The translations under genes were made by a program, and so were the position numbers. Positions 1 through 11,160 of a DNA stretch of 64,000 nt are shown piece after piece. Each line of letters starts with the position of its first letter. The first letter of the stretch is position 1. The DNA is taken from positions 365,543 to 429,542 of the forward strand of contig CAUYUJ010014186.1 of assembly GCA_963575745.1 (NCBI GenBank), given 5' to 3'. Under the pieces are notes generated by a model that did not search any database, had not been told where the DNA came from, and saw only the letters and a program-made list of their open reading frames with translations. This DNA comes from Prorocentrum cordatum (taxonomy: Eukaryota > Sar > Dinophyceae > Prorocentrales > Prorocentraceae).

Positions 1-648
1 GCTCGACCCGCTTCGGCACGACCCGCAAATTTGCCACCTCTTCCTGAAATCCTTCCGCAGCCACAAGTGCGACGTGCGGGTCGTCAGCGAAGCGCTGGGC
101 CTCGACGTCGACTGGACTCGGCTGTGGCAGCTGCACCTGGGTCGGCGCGGCGGAGTGAGCAGTGATCACCACGCGGCAAAGGGCCACCCGAACAACCAGG
201 CCCCCATGAAGCACAACAAACAGTGGTGGGCCGTCGCCCCACAGTAGCCTTTGCTGCCCCCCCTGCGGCATCGCACGCGCGGGGATCAGGTGCGTGGAGG
301 GCGGTCACTGGCAGCAGCCCCGTTGCCGCCTTGCAAAACGCGGCCTGCGGAAGGGATGCCCCCCCCGCCCCCCCCCCCGGTGCTCGCCTCGTCTTTTCGG
401 CGCCCCCAGCCAGCAATGCAGCGCTGTGAGCAGCGTCGGGGGCCCTTCCTGTCTGATGGGGCTCTCGCAGGCCCCCTTTCCTCCAAATCGTGCTCGTCGT
501 CTCGGCGCCCACTGTCGCAGCTGCAGCGCTGTGAGTGGAGGCGGGGGCGCATGTACCCCCCCAGGAGGCGCCTCCGACGCTGGCGCATTCAGCGTTGATG
601 AAAGTGCGAGATCTGCGGCTGTTGGCTGCGCCCCCTGTGCGATTGGAA
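1..648. other. Unassigned GC-rich sequence
   Basis: No gene, RNA or repeat family is recognised here. Several overlapping frames are open on both strands, as expected for GC-rich DNA with few stops, and none of the translations resembles a known family. The right edge merges into the 334-bp tandem repeat. Confidence 0.5.
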
Positions 649-1530
649 GTGTGGACTCAGCGGCTGCGCTGTGAACGGACTGCGTGTCCCGCGGGTTCTC
701 CTGTGGCCTGCATCCCGGCGCTGGGCTCCCAGGGGGGCCGCCGCTGGTCCCGGGTCCGCCCTCTGTGGCTCTGGTATTCCTGCATCCCGTTTCTGTCGGT
801 CAGCGGCGACGGTGGCGCCGCCCTCTTCAGCCCGCGCGTGCCGGCGCACTGCCGGGATGTCCCTGCAGCTTGCCACCCTCCACCGCGCACTTGCGTTCAG
901 CGGCTTTTGGCTGCGCCCCCCCCCCTGCAGGAGGCCGAGGAGGAACAACAATGGACCGTTGGACAAGGGGTGCAGTGCAGAAGTGTGGACTCAGCGGCTG
1001 CAGTGGGAACGGACTGCGTGTCCCGCGGGCTCTCCTGTGGCTTGCATCCTGGCGCCAGGCTCCTTGGGGGGCCGCCGCTGGTCTCGGGCCCGCCCTCTGT
1101 GGCTCTGGTGCTCCTGCATCCCGTTTCTGTCGGTCAGCGGTGGCGGTGGCACCGCCCTCCAGCGCGGTCCACATGCGCCGGCGCACTGCCAGGATGTCCC
1201 TGCAGCTTTCCACCCCCCACCGCGCAACTGTGTTCAGCGGCTTTTGGCTGCCCCCTCCCCGGCAGGAGGCGGGGGGGCAACAACAATGGACCGTTGGACA
1301 AGAGGTGCAGTGCAGAAGTGTGGGCTCAGCGGACGCAGTGGGGACGGACTGCGTGCCCCGCGGGCTTTCCTGTGGCTTGCGTCCTGGCGCCGGGCTCCCT
1401 AGGGGGCCGCCGCTGGTCCCGGGTCCGCTCTCTGTGGCTCTGGTACTCCTGCATCCCGTTTCTGTCGGCGAGCGGTGGCGGTGGCACCACCCTCTCCAGC
1501 GCGGTCCACATGTGCCGGCGCACTGCCGGG
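649..1530 (+). repeat. 334-bp tandem repeat, about 2.6 copies
   Basis: Units begin at 649, 983 and 1318 with GTGTGGRCTCAGCGG; the third unit is cut at about 1530. The copies share the blocks ACTGCGTGYCCCGCGGG, TCCTGCATCCCGTTTCTGTC and ACAATGGACCGTTGGACAAG, and differ mainly by substitutions. All three frames are open over most of the array, giving ORFs up to 456 codons (535-1905). The repeat translates differently in each frame, so I treat this as non-coding satellite DNA. Confidence 0.85.
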
Positions 1531-2534
1531 ATCCCCGTCCTGATCGCAGTTCCGTTCACGCCTCCCTTCTCCCCCCGCAAGGGGTCTGGCCGTGAGCGCG
1601 ATGCTCCGGCAGCAGGTTCCACCCAGCCCCCAGAGGCCGAGCATGAGGCCCCCGTAGGGAACCAAGAGGCGTCCGTGGACGAGGTATCTGAACAGAGTCA
1701 ACACGTGTCCATGGAAGTGGACAGCGCTGGCCACCCACCAAGGGGGCAGGCAACCAGAGCCCCCCCTGCGGCGACGGGTGCCTCACCTCGGAGACCGCTA
1801 GGCGACGATGGAAGAGCGGGCTCCGAGCAGGCAGCGCTGTTCCCGAGGGCCGTCCTTCCCTCCTCCTCCTTAAATACATCGGTGACTGCGGCTTGCTCCT
1901 CTTGACCTGGATCAGTGTTCAGCGGCTTTTGGCTGCGCCACCATTATCCCCCTTCTCTTCCTCTCATTCACAACATCTCCGCGGCTTTTGGCTGCGCCCC
2001 CCCGATCAACAGCGTAGATTGCATCGGGCGCAGAAGAGCGTCCGCCCTGCAACCTGCCCAGGGAGCATCGGCCCCTCGCCGCCGACCCAGCCGCTGTTCT
2101 ACTAAGTACGCCTTGGCACGTCAGCACGCAGCCAGCGAACGGCACAGCCCAGCAGCTCGGCAGATGACAGCCACCCGCATGCCCTGGCGTCGGAGGCACC
2201 CGGCTTCTGCATGGGCAGCGTGGCAGGTGTGGAGTGCGTGTGGCTGTCCTCCATACACATGGTGATTGGCTTCGTCAGTGAGCGGCCCCGCATCGAGTGG
2301 CACAGCCTTCCGCGGTCCAAGTTCGTTTCGCTCCTCTCGGCGCAGCCACAGCCCCAGCCCTCGCTGGGACATTGCAACGTTGTGCCACCGGACTGCGTGA
2401 GTTGGATATGATGTATGTGGACCGTCTACCTGCTGGCGGTTGTCAGCCTCGCGCACGCACGTCAGTGGTCTCTTATGGGGCGGTGCCCCGACACCCCTCA
2501 TCGACGCCAGTGCTCAGCGGCTTTTGGCTGCGCC
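898..2534 (+). repeat. Dispersed 20-bp motif, five copies
   Basis: The motif CAGCGGCTTTTGGCTGCGCC occurs at 898-917, 1235-1254 (last bases altered), 1920-1939, 1979-1998 (first bases altered) and 2515-2534, always on the plus strand. Two copies lie inside the 334-bp repeat; the other three are embedded in unrelated flanks. Its core resembles the TTTTGGCT of the dinoflagellate spliced leader, but the CAAG end is missing, so I do not call it a leader relic. Confidence 0.7.
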
Positions 2535-3240
2535 CCCCCTGCCTGTGGCTCGCCCTGGTCCGTCGCCGACGTGGCCATGGTTCTGTCTCGGCCCGCTGTC
2601 GGCGCGCCGCCTGCGAGCGGCGCGGCCCGGCAGCTCGGTAGCCGCCAGCCATCGTCACGCCACCGGCGCCGGGGTATTCAGCTTCCGCACGGGCAGCGTG
2701 GCAGGTGTGGTTTGGTGCAGCTGTCAGCCGCGCGCTTGGCGACGCCCGGTGTTTGGCTTCGTCAAGCGAGTGGCCCTGCATTGAGTGGTTCAGCCTTCTG
2801 CAGTTCGTGGTCGCTCTCTTCAGAGCAGCCCCGGCTACCAGCCCTTGTCAGTACTTTGCATCGTTGTGCCCCCGAACTGCGTGAGTCAGATACGATGTGC
2901 ACGCGCTGGCTACCAGCTTGAGGTGGCTCAGCCTCGTGAGCGCACACCAGTGGTCTGTCTCTACTGGATGGCGCTCTGACGCGGATCGGCCACACCTTTG
3001 CAAGTGAGCGGCCCTGCGTTGAGTGGCTCAGCCGTCTGCAGTTCGTGGTCGCTCTCTTCCGAGCAGCCCCGGCGACCAGTCCTCGTCAGTACTTTGCATC
3101 GGTGTGCCCCCGAATTGCGTGAGTCGGAGACGATGTGCACGCACTGGCTACCGGCTGGAGGTGGCTCAGCCTCGTGAGCGCACACCAGTGGTCTTTCTCT
3201 ACTGGATGGCGCTCTGACGCGGATCAGCCACACCTTAGCT
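2279..3240 (+). repeat. 238-bp tandem repeat, two good copies plus one diverged
   Basis: Units at 2768-3005 and 3006-3240 are nearly identical (shared: GAGYGGCCCTGC, GCAGTTCGTGGTCGCTCTCT, TCAGTACTTTGCATC, GTGAGCGCACACCAGTGGTC). A clearly related but diverged copy covers about 2279-2490. Several frames are open across it; no protein family is recognised. Confidence 0.8.
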
Positions 3241-3970
3241 CCAGTGAGCCTTGATGAGTCAGGCCTCTTTCGCCGCACCATCGTTCACCCAGGGTGCTGC
3301 AGTGAGTCTGAGTTAGTCGCTCGCGCTCGCACTCCCCCCCTCTCTTTTCTGAGGTCTAGGCCTGTCACTGGGTGCACGCACGTGGGCTTCGCTTGGTCAT
3401 TGACCATTCGGACCCGCGCATGCGGCTTTACAGTGCCCTGCCGTCTCTCTTGGCCTCGCTTCCGAATGTGGTTCGGCTGGAGCTTAGCGCCGCAAGGGCG
3501 ACTTCTCCCCCCCGTTCCGCTGCCAGTCGCCGCGCCTTTGCTTCCCCACTGCCGGGATGTCTGGGCCGGTCACCTGCCGACGCTGTCCTGCGTCTCAATG
3601 AGGGGCATTTTGTCCCTGGCATGTGCATTCGCCAGTGCGGCCAATTTACATCGTTCCGCGCCCCGGACGTTGTGCCCGCTCCTTGTCCCTCGCCTTGGAG
3701 CCGCGAGCCAAAAAGTATCCCCACCAGCTTGTCCTGCTCTGCTCCGCGCTAGGCAATAAGGCCCCCGCGCGGCCCGCTCGGACCTTACTCGCCGCTTGTG
3801 CTCTCGCCTGCGGCTGCTAACCAAAAAAGTGTCCCCACCAGCCCATCCAGAAACGCTGCCCATGCGAGCTGACAGGGGAGGAGGCACGCACAGCCAAACA
3901 GCGAGGGAGCCAGCTGGCCGAAGAGACGCGCATAGTCAAACAGCGAGGGAATGCTGATCCTCCTGGGGAG
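3241..3970. other. Unassigned intergenic sequence
   Basis: Mixed-composition DNA with overlapping open frames on both strands (longest about 170 codons). A short direct repeat around AAAAAGTRTCCCCACCAG occurs at about 3710 and 3825. No protein domain or RNA gene is seen. Confidence 0.4.
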
Positions 3971-3974
3971 GTTC

Positions 3975-4190
3975 CGTCACCATCTCGAGCCGTCTTGGAG
4001 CGGTCTTGGGTCCTTTTGGAGGATCTTGGGAGCCAATTGGGCCATCTTGGGCTAACTTTAAGCCATGTTGGAGGTAATCTTGGGCTCTCTGAGGCCGTTC
4101 GGGGGCCTTTCGGTTGCCTCTTGAAGCTCTATTTTGGCCTCTTGGGGCGCTCGTGGGACCCTCCTGGGGGTCTCTTGGGAGCCTTTGGAG
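3975..4190 (+). repeat. Degenerate TCTTGGG satellite, copy 1
   Basis: Repeated TCTTGGG/TTTTGGG words are spaced roughly 10-21 bp apart, for example GCCATCTTGGGC and GGTCTCTTGGGAGCC. The same family recurs in better order at 34885-35300 and in inverse orientation at 8400-8510. Confidence 0.6.
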
Positions 4191-5170
4191 GCGGTCGGTC
4201 AAAAAAGGGGGGGGTACTCGATTTGCGTCCCCCCCCTCGGGGGCCACGATCCTGGTGGGGGGTGGCAGAAAATATGGCCCTCCCACTGGCCGAACAAGGA
4301 GCCTCCGACACCTCGCGGACCTTGCCGACAAGAAACCAGGGAAGGGAAGAGGGGTTGTGGAAGAGGAGAGAGACCCTCGTTAGACCACCTGTCGCCCAAA
4401 GGGCTGGTGGAATTTGGCGCACCCGTTTCACACGTTTCGTGGCCCCACGTGTGGTTTTCCCAATTGCTCCAGTGGCATGGTCCGCATGCCGCATCGCCCC
4501 CCCGCCTCCACTTTGGCACACCTCTCGCGCGCTTCGTGGCCGAGCTCCACCGACGTTCGGGAGCTCTCGAGCGAAGTGAACCCCACCCTCCCCTTCAGAA
4601 ATCGTGGGGGGTAGGGGTAGGGTTTGCATGTGGCCCCCTACTGGGGGTCCACGTCGTGACGAGCTCATGGCGTCGGGGGCCCCGGGTGCGGGGCGGAGGT
4701 GGCGGAGGGCAGCGCCGACGGGGGGTCCGGCGGTGCCCCTCCGATCCCCTCTGGCCGACGCGGGCCTGGGAGTCACGTGGAGCTGGGACCCCCCGGCTGA
4801 TCTCCCGAGCTCAGGCCTGACGGCTGCCCCCCTCATTGCTCCATTTGAGGCTGCCTCTACCCTCCACTGCTCGAGGCAACTCGCCCGGGCATCGCTTCTG
4901 GCCCTGCCCGTGGGGCTGCGCGCAGCGCCCAGGACACGGCGGCCTGCTGGCCTGCTCCCGCCGTGCTGCGAGAGCGGCCGACGATGCCGAGCAGCCTCGG
5001 GCTCGCGCTCCTCCCTGGGGAGCCGGGGAGCCGCTTCGTGGCCGGCCCGGGGTCGCGGCGTGGCCCTGGCGGCCCTGGCCCTCGGCAGGCTGCGTGCGTT
5101 GGCCGGCGCGCGCTCCCGGCGTCCGGCGCGGCCCGTCGGCTCTGCAGTCGCGCTCGCGTCCGCCAGTGCT
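4191..5170. other. Unassigned GC-rich sequence
   Basis: Overlapping frames of 200-235 codons are open on both strands but show no recognised domain. A short G-rich run with two GGGGTAG units near 4610 is not telomeric. A composition change at about 5170 leads into AT-rich DNA. Confidence 0.4.
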
Positions 5171-5273
5171 ACCAGCAGTTTGTTTTTGTTAATGCATGTT
5201 TTGTTTGTCGTCTATTGTTACCCGTATGCTCATTAGTATTACTGTTACTTTACTTGTTTAGTATGGTAATTGT

Positions 5274-5276
5274 ATC

Positions 5277-5314
<38 letters not shown>

Positions 5315-5317
5315 CAC
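5274..5317. repeat. (AT)n microsatellite
   Basis: An uninterrupted TA/AT dinucleotide run with a short TATACACA tail lies inside a locally AT-rich island (about 5170-5340). The surrounding DNA is GC-rich. Confidence 0.95.
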
Positions 5318-5662
5318 ATATATTAAACAAAATACACGGAGGAGCGTTGACTGGCATCCGCCACAACAAAATATACACAGACACGCTCCAGTGGACTGTT
5401 CGCGGGCCTCAGGGGAGGGTGGCGGTGCATAAATCACCGCTGATTGACTGCCAACGACTTTATACACCGCCGCCCTGAAGGCGTGGCTCGAGCTAAACGG
5501 TGTTTTGGCGATTTCGTTGACAGTTTTTACCTAACAGCGTTTGCTGATAGGTTTCTAGTGGACTCAAAAGAGAGCATCTGATGACTCCACAGGGGGGTCT
5601 GGGCGGGTGCCGGGGAAAAGAACCGGGAACAGAACCGGGCTCGTTTTAAGCCAACAGTCACA

Positions 5663-6080
5663 CACTTCGTGCTCTTCGACCTCCCAGAACTCCATTCCCG
5701 GGCCACATTTTGAATAACCGGAGCCAACTGTAGGCCACTTCGTGCTCTTCGACTTCCCAGAACTCCATTCCCGGGCCACATTTTGGATGCCCGGAGCCAA
5801 CTGTAGGCCACTTCGTGCTCTTCGATTCCCAGAACTCCATTCCCGGGCCACATTTTGGATGCCCGGAGCCAACTGTAGGCCACTTCGTGCTCTTCGAGTT
5901 CCCAGAACTCCATTCCCGGGCCACATTTTGAATGCCCGGAGCCAACTGTAGGCCACTTCGTGGTCTTCGAGTTCCCAGAACTCCATTCCTGGGCATGATT
6001 TTGAATGCCCGGAGCCAACTGTAGGCCACTTCGTGTTCTTCGAGTTCCCAGAACTCCATTCCCGGGCCACATTTTGAATG
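5663..6080. repeat. 73-bp minisatellite, about 5.7 copies
   Basis: Units start with CACTTCGTGYTCTTCGA at 5663, 5736, 5809, 5881, 5954 and 6027, so the period is 73 bp (72 once). Each unit contains CCCAGAACTCCATTCC and GGAGCCAACTGTAGG. The period is not divisible by three, so the minus-strand frames spanning it (up to 429 codons) are by-products. The array abuts the GGCTGA satellite directly. Confidence 0.95.
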
Positions 6081-6830
6081 CTGAGGCAGGCTGAGGCTGA
6101 GGCTGAGGCAGGCTGAGGCTGAGGCCGAGGCTGAAGGCAGACTGAGGCTGAGGCTGAAGCAGGCTGAGGCTGAGGCAGGCAGGCTGAGGCTGAGGCAGGC
6201 TGATGCTGAGGCAGGCTGAGGCTGAGGCTGAGGCTGATGCAGGCTGAGGCTGAGGCAGGCTGAGGCTGAGGCCGAGGCTGAAGGCAGACTGAGGCTGAGG
6301 CTGAGGCTGAGGCTGAGGCTGAGGCTGAGGCTGAGGCTGAGGCAGGCTGATGCTGAGGCAGGCTGAGGCTGAGGCTGAAGGCTGAGGCTGAGGCAGGCTG
6401 AGGCTGAGGCAGGCTGAGGCTGAAGGCAGACTGAGCTGAGGCTGAGCAGGCTGAGGCTGAGGCTGAGGCAGGCTGAGGCTGAGGCTGAGGCTGAGGCTGA
6501 GGCAGGCTGAGGCTGAGGCTGAGGCTGATGCAGGCTGAGGCTGAGGCAGGCTGAGGCTGAGGCCGAGGCTGAAGGCAGACTGAGGCTGAGGCTGAAGCAG
6601 GCTGAGGCTGAGGCTGAGGCAGGCTGAGGCTGAGGCTGAGGCAGGCTGATGCTGAGGCAGGCTGAGGCTGAGGCTGAGGCTGATGCAGGCTGAGGCTGAG
6701 GCTGAGGCTGAGGCAGGCTGACTGAGGCTGAGGCTGAAGCAGGCTGAGGCTGAGGCTGAGGCTGAGGCAGGCTGAGGGCAGGCTGAGGCTGAGGCTGAGG
6801 CAGGCTGAGGCTGAGGCTGTGACTGCGACT
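6081..6830 (+). repeat. GGCTGA hexamer satellite
   Basis: About 750 bp of GAGGCTGAGGCTGA with interspersed AGGCAGGCTGA variants that create 30-60-bp higher-order units. The minus-strand translation is a Ser/Ala/Leu-rich polymer, which I regard as non-coding. The array decays on the right into CTGCGACTG repeats by about 6870. Confidence 0.95.
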
Positions 6831-6870
6831 GCCGTTGCCACTGCGACTGTCATCGCGAATGCGACTACGA

Positions 6871-7680
6871 CTGCGAGAACAGCAGAATTCTACAACTGGA
6901 TTCTCATGCGAATCTTAAGGGGAATGCTTCCAGATATGCTCCTACACATCGCTGTTAGGTTGCTTTGCCGGGATAATATTTTGTTTTCGTTGCGCAGCAG
7001 AGGCAGAACGAAGGCAACACGAAGGAGTACGAAAACAAAACGAACACGAAACAGAGCGAAGGCATTTGACAACTCAACGAACACGAAAAACATTGTTCAG
7101 GTCGAGCCCTGCCTGAAGGTGTGTGCAGGGCGTCCGTGCGTAGATTGGGGCGTTCCGATAAGGGCCTTGCCTTCGAGGATCGAAGGAGTTGCCACCTGTT
7201 CCGCAGCGGAAGGTCGGCGGAAGGCGACGGAAGTAAAACGGCGGTGACTCCGCTGGTGGAAGTTGCCGGAAACAAGAGTCAGTCATGGCTACCTCTGTCC
7301 CTGTGCGCGTCCCCGTTTAGGGTCCACCTCATGATGTGGCCATACATGTCCTGCTCCGAGTTCGGCAGCGTTCTGTTAGACCCCACACGAAGCGTAAGTT
7401 TGAGCGAGCTTGGGCCCAGTGCTATGAGAAAAGGAAGCAAGAGTCTACCACCCAAGAGGTGACAACATTTTTGGTGTCAGGGTCTCCGAGATCCGCCATA
7501 TGTTCGCGGCGTAAGGCATGTCGCGGTGGGCGCCCGCCGCCGCCTCGTCGCCGCGGCGTGCGCGGGCACCTGCCGGGTCCGACCGAGCGCTGGGCGCGGC
7601 CCGCCCCCCGCCTCGCCGCAGCCTCTCGTGCGCAGGGGCCGCCCTGCGTGCGCAGGGCAGCCGGTTGTGGCGCGCTGCAT
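6871..7680. other. Unassigned sequence
   Basis: Includes a run of CGAACACGAA-like words (6990-7090) and GCGGAAGG words (7200-7265) that recur at 57160-57260. No gene is recognised. Confidence 0.4.
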
Positions 7681-7689
7681 CCCGCAACG

Positions 7690-7692
7690 TCG

Positions 7693-7722
<30 letters not shown>
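7690..7722 (+). repeat. (CGT)n microsatellite
   Basis: About eleven GTC/CGT units, flanked on both sides by copies of GCAGGGCAGCCGGTTGTGG (about 7653 and 7756), so the array sits inside a short duplication. Confidence 0.85.
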
Positions 7723-7723
<1 letters not shown>

Positions 7724-7807
7724 GGTTGCGCACGGGGCGCCCTTCCATGTGCGCAGGGCAGCCGGTTGTGGTACGTTGCGCCCCGCATGATAAGGATGAG
7801 CATTTTT

Positions 7808-7930
7808 CCAAGGCTACCCTTGCATCCTTGTCCCTCCGGCCCATCCTTGGCCGGTTTCGCTGGCCGCGCCTCGCTCGCAGAGGGTCGACACGGCCGTCCA
7901 TTGCCCTTGCATCTTTATCGCGCGTCCTTC
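7808..7930 (+). repeat. Dispersed repeat R1, copy 1
   Basis: Shares TACCCTTGCATCCTTG, CCATCCTTGGCC and GCCCTTGCAYCYT with a second copy at 45729-45850. Here R1 is followed after about 25 bp by R2; at the other locus the two are separated by other inserts. Confidence 0.75.
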
Positions 7931-7954
7931 TTCTACCGTTTGGCTTACGTTGCA

Positions 7955-8149
7955 CCCCTCAAGTGCGGATATGAGTGAGGGGGCGGGCGCGGGACGAATC
8001 GCTTGTGGGTCGCGGGTGAGTTGCGGGTGAGTCGCGAGGTGGGTCGCGGGGTGGGTCGCGGGCGGGCCGCGGGCGGGCCGCGGGGGGGGGGGCGAGAACA
8101 ACAACAAGCAGAATCCGCGCCACAGGATCCCACTTCACCCACGCACCCA
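7955..8149 (+). repeat. Dispersed repeat R2, short copy with GTCGCGGGTGG satellite
   Basis: Left edge GTGAGGGGGCGGGCGCGGG, then a short GTCGCGGGTGG-type satellite (7999-8090), then a right edge containing CACTTCASCCACGCACCCA. The same left edge, satellite and right edge occur at 47248-48544, where the interior has expanded to 1.3 kb. Confidence 0.8.
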
Positions 8150-8399
8150 TGGGGCAAGACCGTTTGGTCCTCATCAGTTGGTGTATATGTGGCCAACAAT
8201 CACAGCGTAACCGCGGGGCATCCAGGAGCAACGACAAGCGACGACCCCTGCGTCCATGTAGCTGCCGGGATTTCTGTTAAAATGGGTGTGTGTGGTGCTG
8301 AGGCGAGATCCGAGGCTGAGATTCTTCCAGATCCAGAACCTGGAAACCGATCTTCCTGGGACCTGGGGGCGGCGGGCGGTGGATGTGGACACATACCCC

Positions 8400-8510
8400 C
8401 AGGGCCCAAGCAGGTCATCGAGAGAGCACAACAGAGCGCCAAGACCGCCCAAGAAGGCCCCCAACGCGCCCCAACAAGCGTCAAGACAGCCCAAGAGGTC
8501 CAAGTAATCC
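8400..8510 (-). repeat. Degenerate TCTTGGG satellite, inverted copy
   Basis: The plus strand reads as repeated GCCCAAGA/GCCCCAA words (for example AGACCGCCCAAGAAGGCCCC), the reverse complement of the family at 3975-4190 and 34885-35300. Confidence 0.6.
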
Positions 8511-9241
8511 CCTTCAGAGGCCCCCTACAAACAAGCAGCAGTCGGAGCTCGCATCAAATTTCAGACCCCACTAGCTTCAGATGGCTTTTTAGATGGCGGG
8601 CGGGCCTCTGAGAAGCCCTCCTCCCTCCTTGGAGGGCAGATCACGCTGGCGAAGTCCAGCGTGTGTGGCGCTGCAGTGCCCTTTCCGTGGACAGAGAAGC
8701 TGGTGGCCCACATGGGCTCCAGGTGAGACTCAGGGACGTATCAGGAACGGGGTATGGGCAGGCGAGTCTTGCCCTGGCGCCCATGATCCCGAGCGGTCGT
8801 TTCCGCTCCTTCCGACACCCTTGCCCGCCTTAGTCTCGGCATTTCTATGTTTTTTGCTGTTCGGTCGAGGACAAGAGGCGGCAGCCTCTGCGTACATTTT
8901 TACAGAGGGCTCCATCCCAAAGAGAAAGGAGTATTTTTTCTGTCTGGCACTTCTAGTGTGTGTATAGTCATGCGGCGGAGTCTCCCTCCCTCTACATGTC
9001 TCCTCTGAAGATGCTTCTTTTTACTTGTCTCCCTCTCTCTGCCTCGTCTCCTATGCTTGAGCTAGAACTTTTAGTGTATTCAGGTTATGTTGACACTTCA
9101 GTGTGGTCTGGCTCATTCGCAGCGAGGCACGTAGAAAAAAGGGATTGGTGGTGTTCTGTGTCTCCATCGTCCTCCCTGTGCGGGTCGCCAGCGAGTCTTA
9201 GCGTCTCCACGTCCGTGCGGCCCCTCCCTCCTCAGAGGGCC
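8511..9241. other. Unassigned sequence
   Basis: No gene recognised. Contains CTCTGAGAAGCCCTC near 8606, related to the CTTCTGAGAAG words at 45.2 and 55.6 kb. Frames are short and family-less. Confidence 0.4.
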
Positions 9242-9249
9242 GCCTACCT

Positions 9250-9382
9250 TTCAGTCGGGCGCGTCTCTCTACAGGAGGCATGTGGAAGAACAGTCAAAAC
9301 ATAGTCTGGTTACTATTCTGTTTTTTGACTACCTTCACGTTGCTTCAAAAGCCCAGCCGGTAGGATGACATGCCCGACCTGA
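9250..9382. mobile_element. MITE family copy 1 (133 bp)
   Basis: Terminal inverted repeats TTCAGTCGGGC on the left and GCCCGACCTGA on the right enclose an AT-rich interior. The flanks GCCTACCT (9242-9249) and GTCTACCT (9383-9390) match at 7 of 8 positions, consistent with an 8-bp target-site duplication as made by hAT-type transposases. No coding capacity, so mobilisation would need a transposase in trans. Confidence 0.8.
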
Positions 9383-9732
9383 GTCTACCTCTCTCTTCCC
9401 CCCTTCGGGCGACGCCAACCGATCACCTCGCCCATCCTGCCCGGGCCCAGGATGAGCCTGGCGAGCATCGGTGCGGCGGGCAGGCGAGCGACGCAGCAGC
9501 GGGACCGCCTGCACGGACTCTTCCGCCTGAGCCGGGCCTGCGCAAGGCCGCGCGTCGGCGCCTTCGTCTCCAGCGTGGCGTGCCGCGCTGGCGGCCCGCG
9601 CTTGCCGCTGCAGAAGGCCGCTGCGCCATCTCGCGCAAGGCCCGTGCCTCCTGGTCGCTCGGCCGACGTCGTCCGACACGAACGGCCCAGAGGCGGCAGA
9701 GGGCGAAGCCCCTCGGGCACGTGAAGGGGAGG

Positions 9733-9782
9733 GAGGAGGAGGAGGAGGAGGAGGAGGAGGAGGAGGAGGAGGAGGAGGAGGT
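9733..9782 (+). repeat. (GGA)n array at the 3' side of LINE 1
   Basis: About 16 perfect GAG units. It lies just beyond the 3' end of the minus-strand LINE; a similar array (16266-16320) abuts that LINE's 5' end. Confidence 0.95.
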
Positions 9783-10030
9783 GACGAGATGAGATGAGAC
9801 CAGTCGCGAAGCGAGTCTATATCCAATTCGAACCCCCGAGCCGCCTTCTCAGCCTTGCTGAGAACTTTGGGCCAAAGGTTCCTGGAGATACGGTCCAGAT
9901 GCACCCGCCGAGTCCTGATGATCGAGACGGGAGGGACCTTACGGGCAGGACGCAAATCCGCCAGGCCACGCAATTGATGGTGGCCATAACATCCACAGGC
10001 TTTGAATAACCATAATTGCAGGTTGCTATG

Positions 10031-10266
10031 CTATAATATAAAGAGGGAGACATGGACCACACCCCCAGCGAGATGTAAAACGCGACCCAGAGGCAATTTA
10101 GAAAGCACAGTCGACACATTCAGAAGGTTGTAACATACAGTGGACATCACTTTAGCTCTGCGCGCTTCTGAGGTAGAGCCCATGCACCTGGAGCATTTCT
10201 TCCCGCACTCGAGCAGAGCATGCTGGGAATTGAACAGAGCCACGGCCACAGGGGGCGGGGGATGAT

Positions 10267-10303
<37 letters not shown>

Positions 10304-11160
10304 GCGCCGTTGCTTTTTCCCCTCAACCTTAATCGCCTCCAACGTGGTTCTGAGTAACCGTTCCCTGATCAACCTAACATCGGCCTCGACCTGGAGCAGA
10401 CGGGTACGCTGCGCACTCGGGACACCGAAACCTGTAGCAGCAACCCCTGTCAGGTGATCCACGAACGTATTGCCAGCAACAAGGGGTCCTGACAAGTTGC
10501 GCGGAACAACTTCATCGGCCTCGAAGTGGGATGGGACCTGGAGCGCAGCAAGGTCACCAGGATGACGATCCGTCGCCTGAATGATTTCTCCAAGTTTCCG
10601 CCACAAGTCGGCGTTTGGCCCCCTCGGGGCCAGGAGAAGATCGGCCCACAAACCACGACAAACTTCTTCGCTGTCCGTGGCGAACGCCATTGGGCTCCTG
10701 GACTGGGCCACAACACACACTAAACCAAACAGCTCACCCCTGGGGACGGACTGGTACCGACCAGGCAGTGGACCATACATAAACCTGACGTCCGACTCTC
10801 GGGTCTGCAGTGGGCTACTAGACACTGTCACCCCAACTCTTCGGAGCCTGAGGTCATGGGTATCCCTACCCCCAGACGGGTCGCCAAAGAGGAGGAGGGG
10901 GAGGAGAGGCGTGCCTATTCCGAAATAAGGGTCCAGGCATTCATCATTCGGATGGCTCCTGACCCGAAATTCTTGGTCAGACGGGAGGTCGGCACACATC
11001 ATGTCGTTGGGTATTAACCCCCTGAGCCAGTAGCATTCACAAGTATTAACTTGGGCAATGGCCTGGGCAACTAGCTTGTCAGAGGCAGCGCCGACAGGTG
11101 AATCACGATTGCAATATCACTCCCATACGCGGTGGAGGGGGGTCTCCAGAGCCTTACCGC
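10031..11160 (-). pseudogene. LINE 1 zinc finger and RNase H domain
   Basis: The frame contains CRGCGKALETPLHRVWE near 11150-11115, a C-x2-C...H zinc finger whose final Cys position is replaced by a stop (TGA). Downstream in the same frame is a 323-codon ORF (10031-11002) with all four RNase H acids: FGDPSGG (D41), RGELFGL (E90), FATDSEE (D110) and GNTFVDHL (D182), plus the His in PSHFEADEV. It would degrade RNA in the RNA/DNA hybrid. A poly-Ala stretch near residue 235 is encoded by a (CAG)n run at 10269-10301. A Cys pair KKCSRC follows, as in related LINEs. Confidence 0.85.
10269..10301 (+). repeat. (CAG)n run inside LINE 1 RNase H
   Basis: About eleven AGC units on the plus strand, read as poly-Ala in the minus-strand LINE frame. 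It stays in frame and so need not disrupt the ORF. Confidence 0.9.

Noticed and set aside
535-1905. 456-codon plus-strand ORF
   Set aside because: It spans the 334-bp tandem repeat, which is open in all three frames; each repeat copy translates differently and no family is recognised.
898-2534. Dinoflagellate spliced-leader relics
   Set aside because: Only the TTTTGGCT core matches; the diagnostic CCATTTTGGCTCAAG is absent throughout the window as far as I could read.
4600-4625. Telomere-like G-rich repeat
   Set aside because: Only two GGGGTAG-like units, and not the TTTAGGG type expected of dinoflagellates.
5663-6080. Resemblance to a CRISPR array
   Set aside because: The 73-bp units are directly adjacent with no unique spacers, and the genome is eukaryotic.
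5564-6853. 429-codon minus-strand ORF
   Set aside because: Created by the 73-bp minisatellite and the GGCTGA satellite; the repeat period is not a multiple of three and the product is a Ser/Ala/Leu polymer.
9817-9845. Possible tRNA T-arm (ATTCGAACCCC)
   Set aside because: No matching anticodon or acceptor stem nearby, and it lies in the 3' region of LINE 1.
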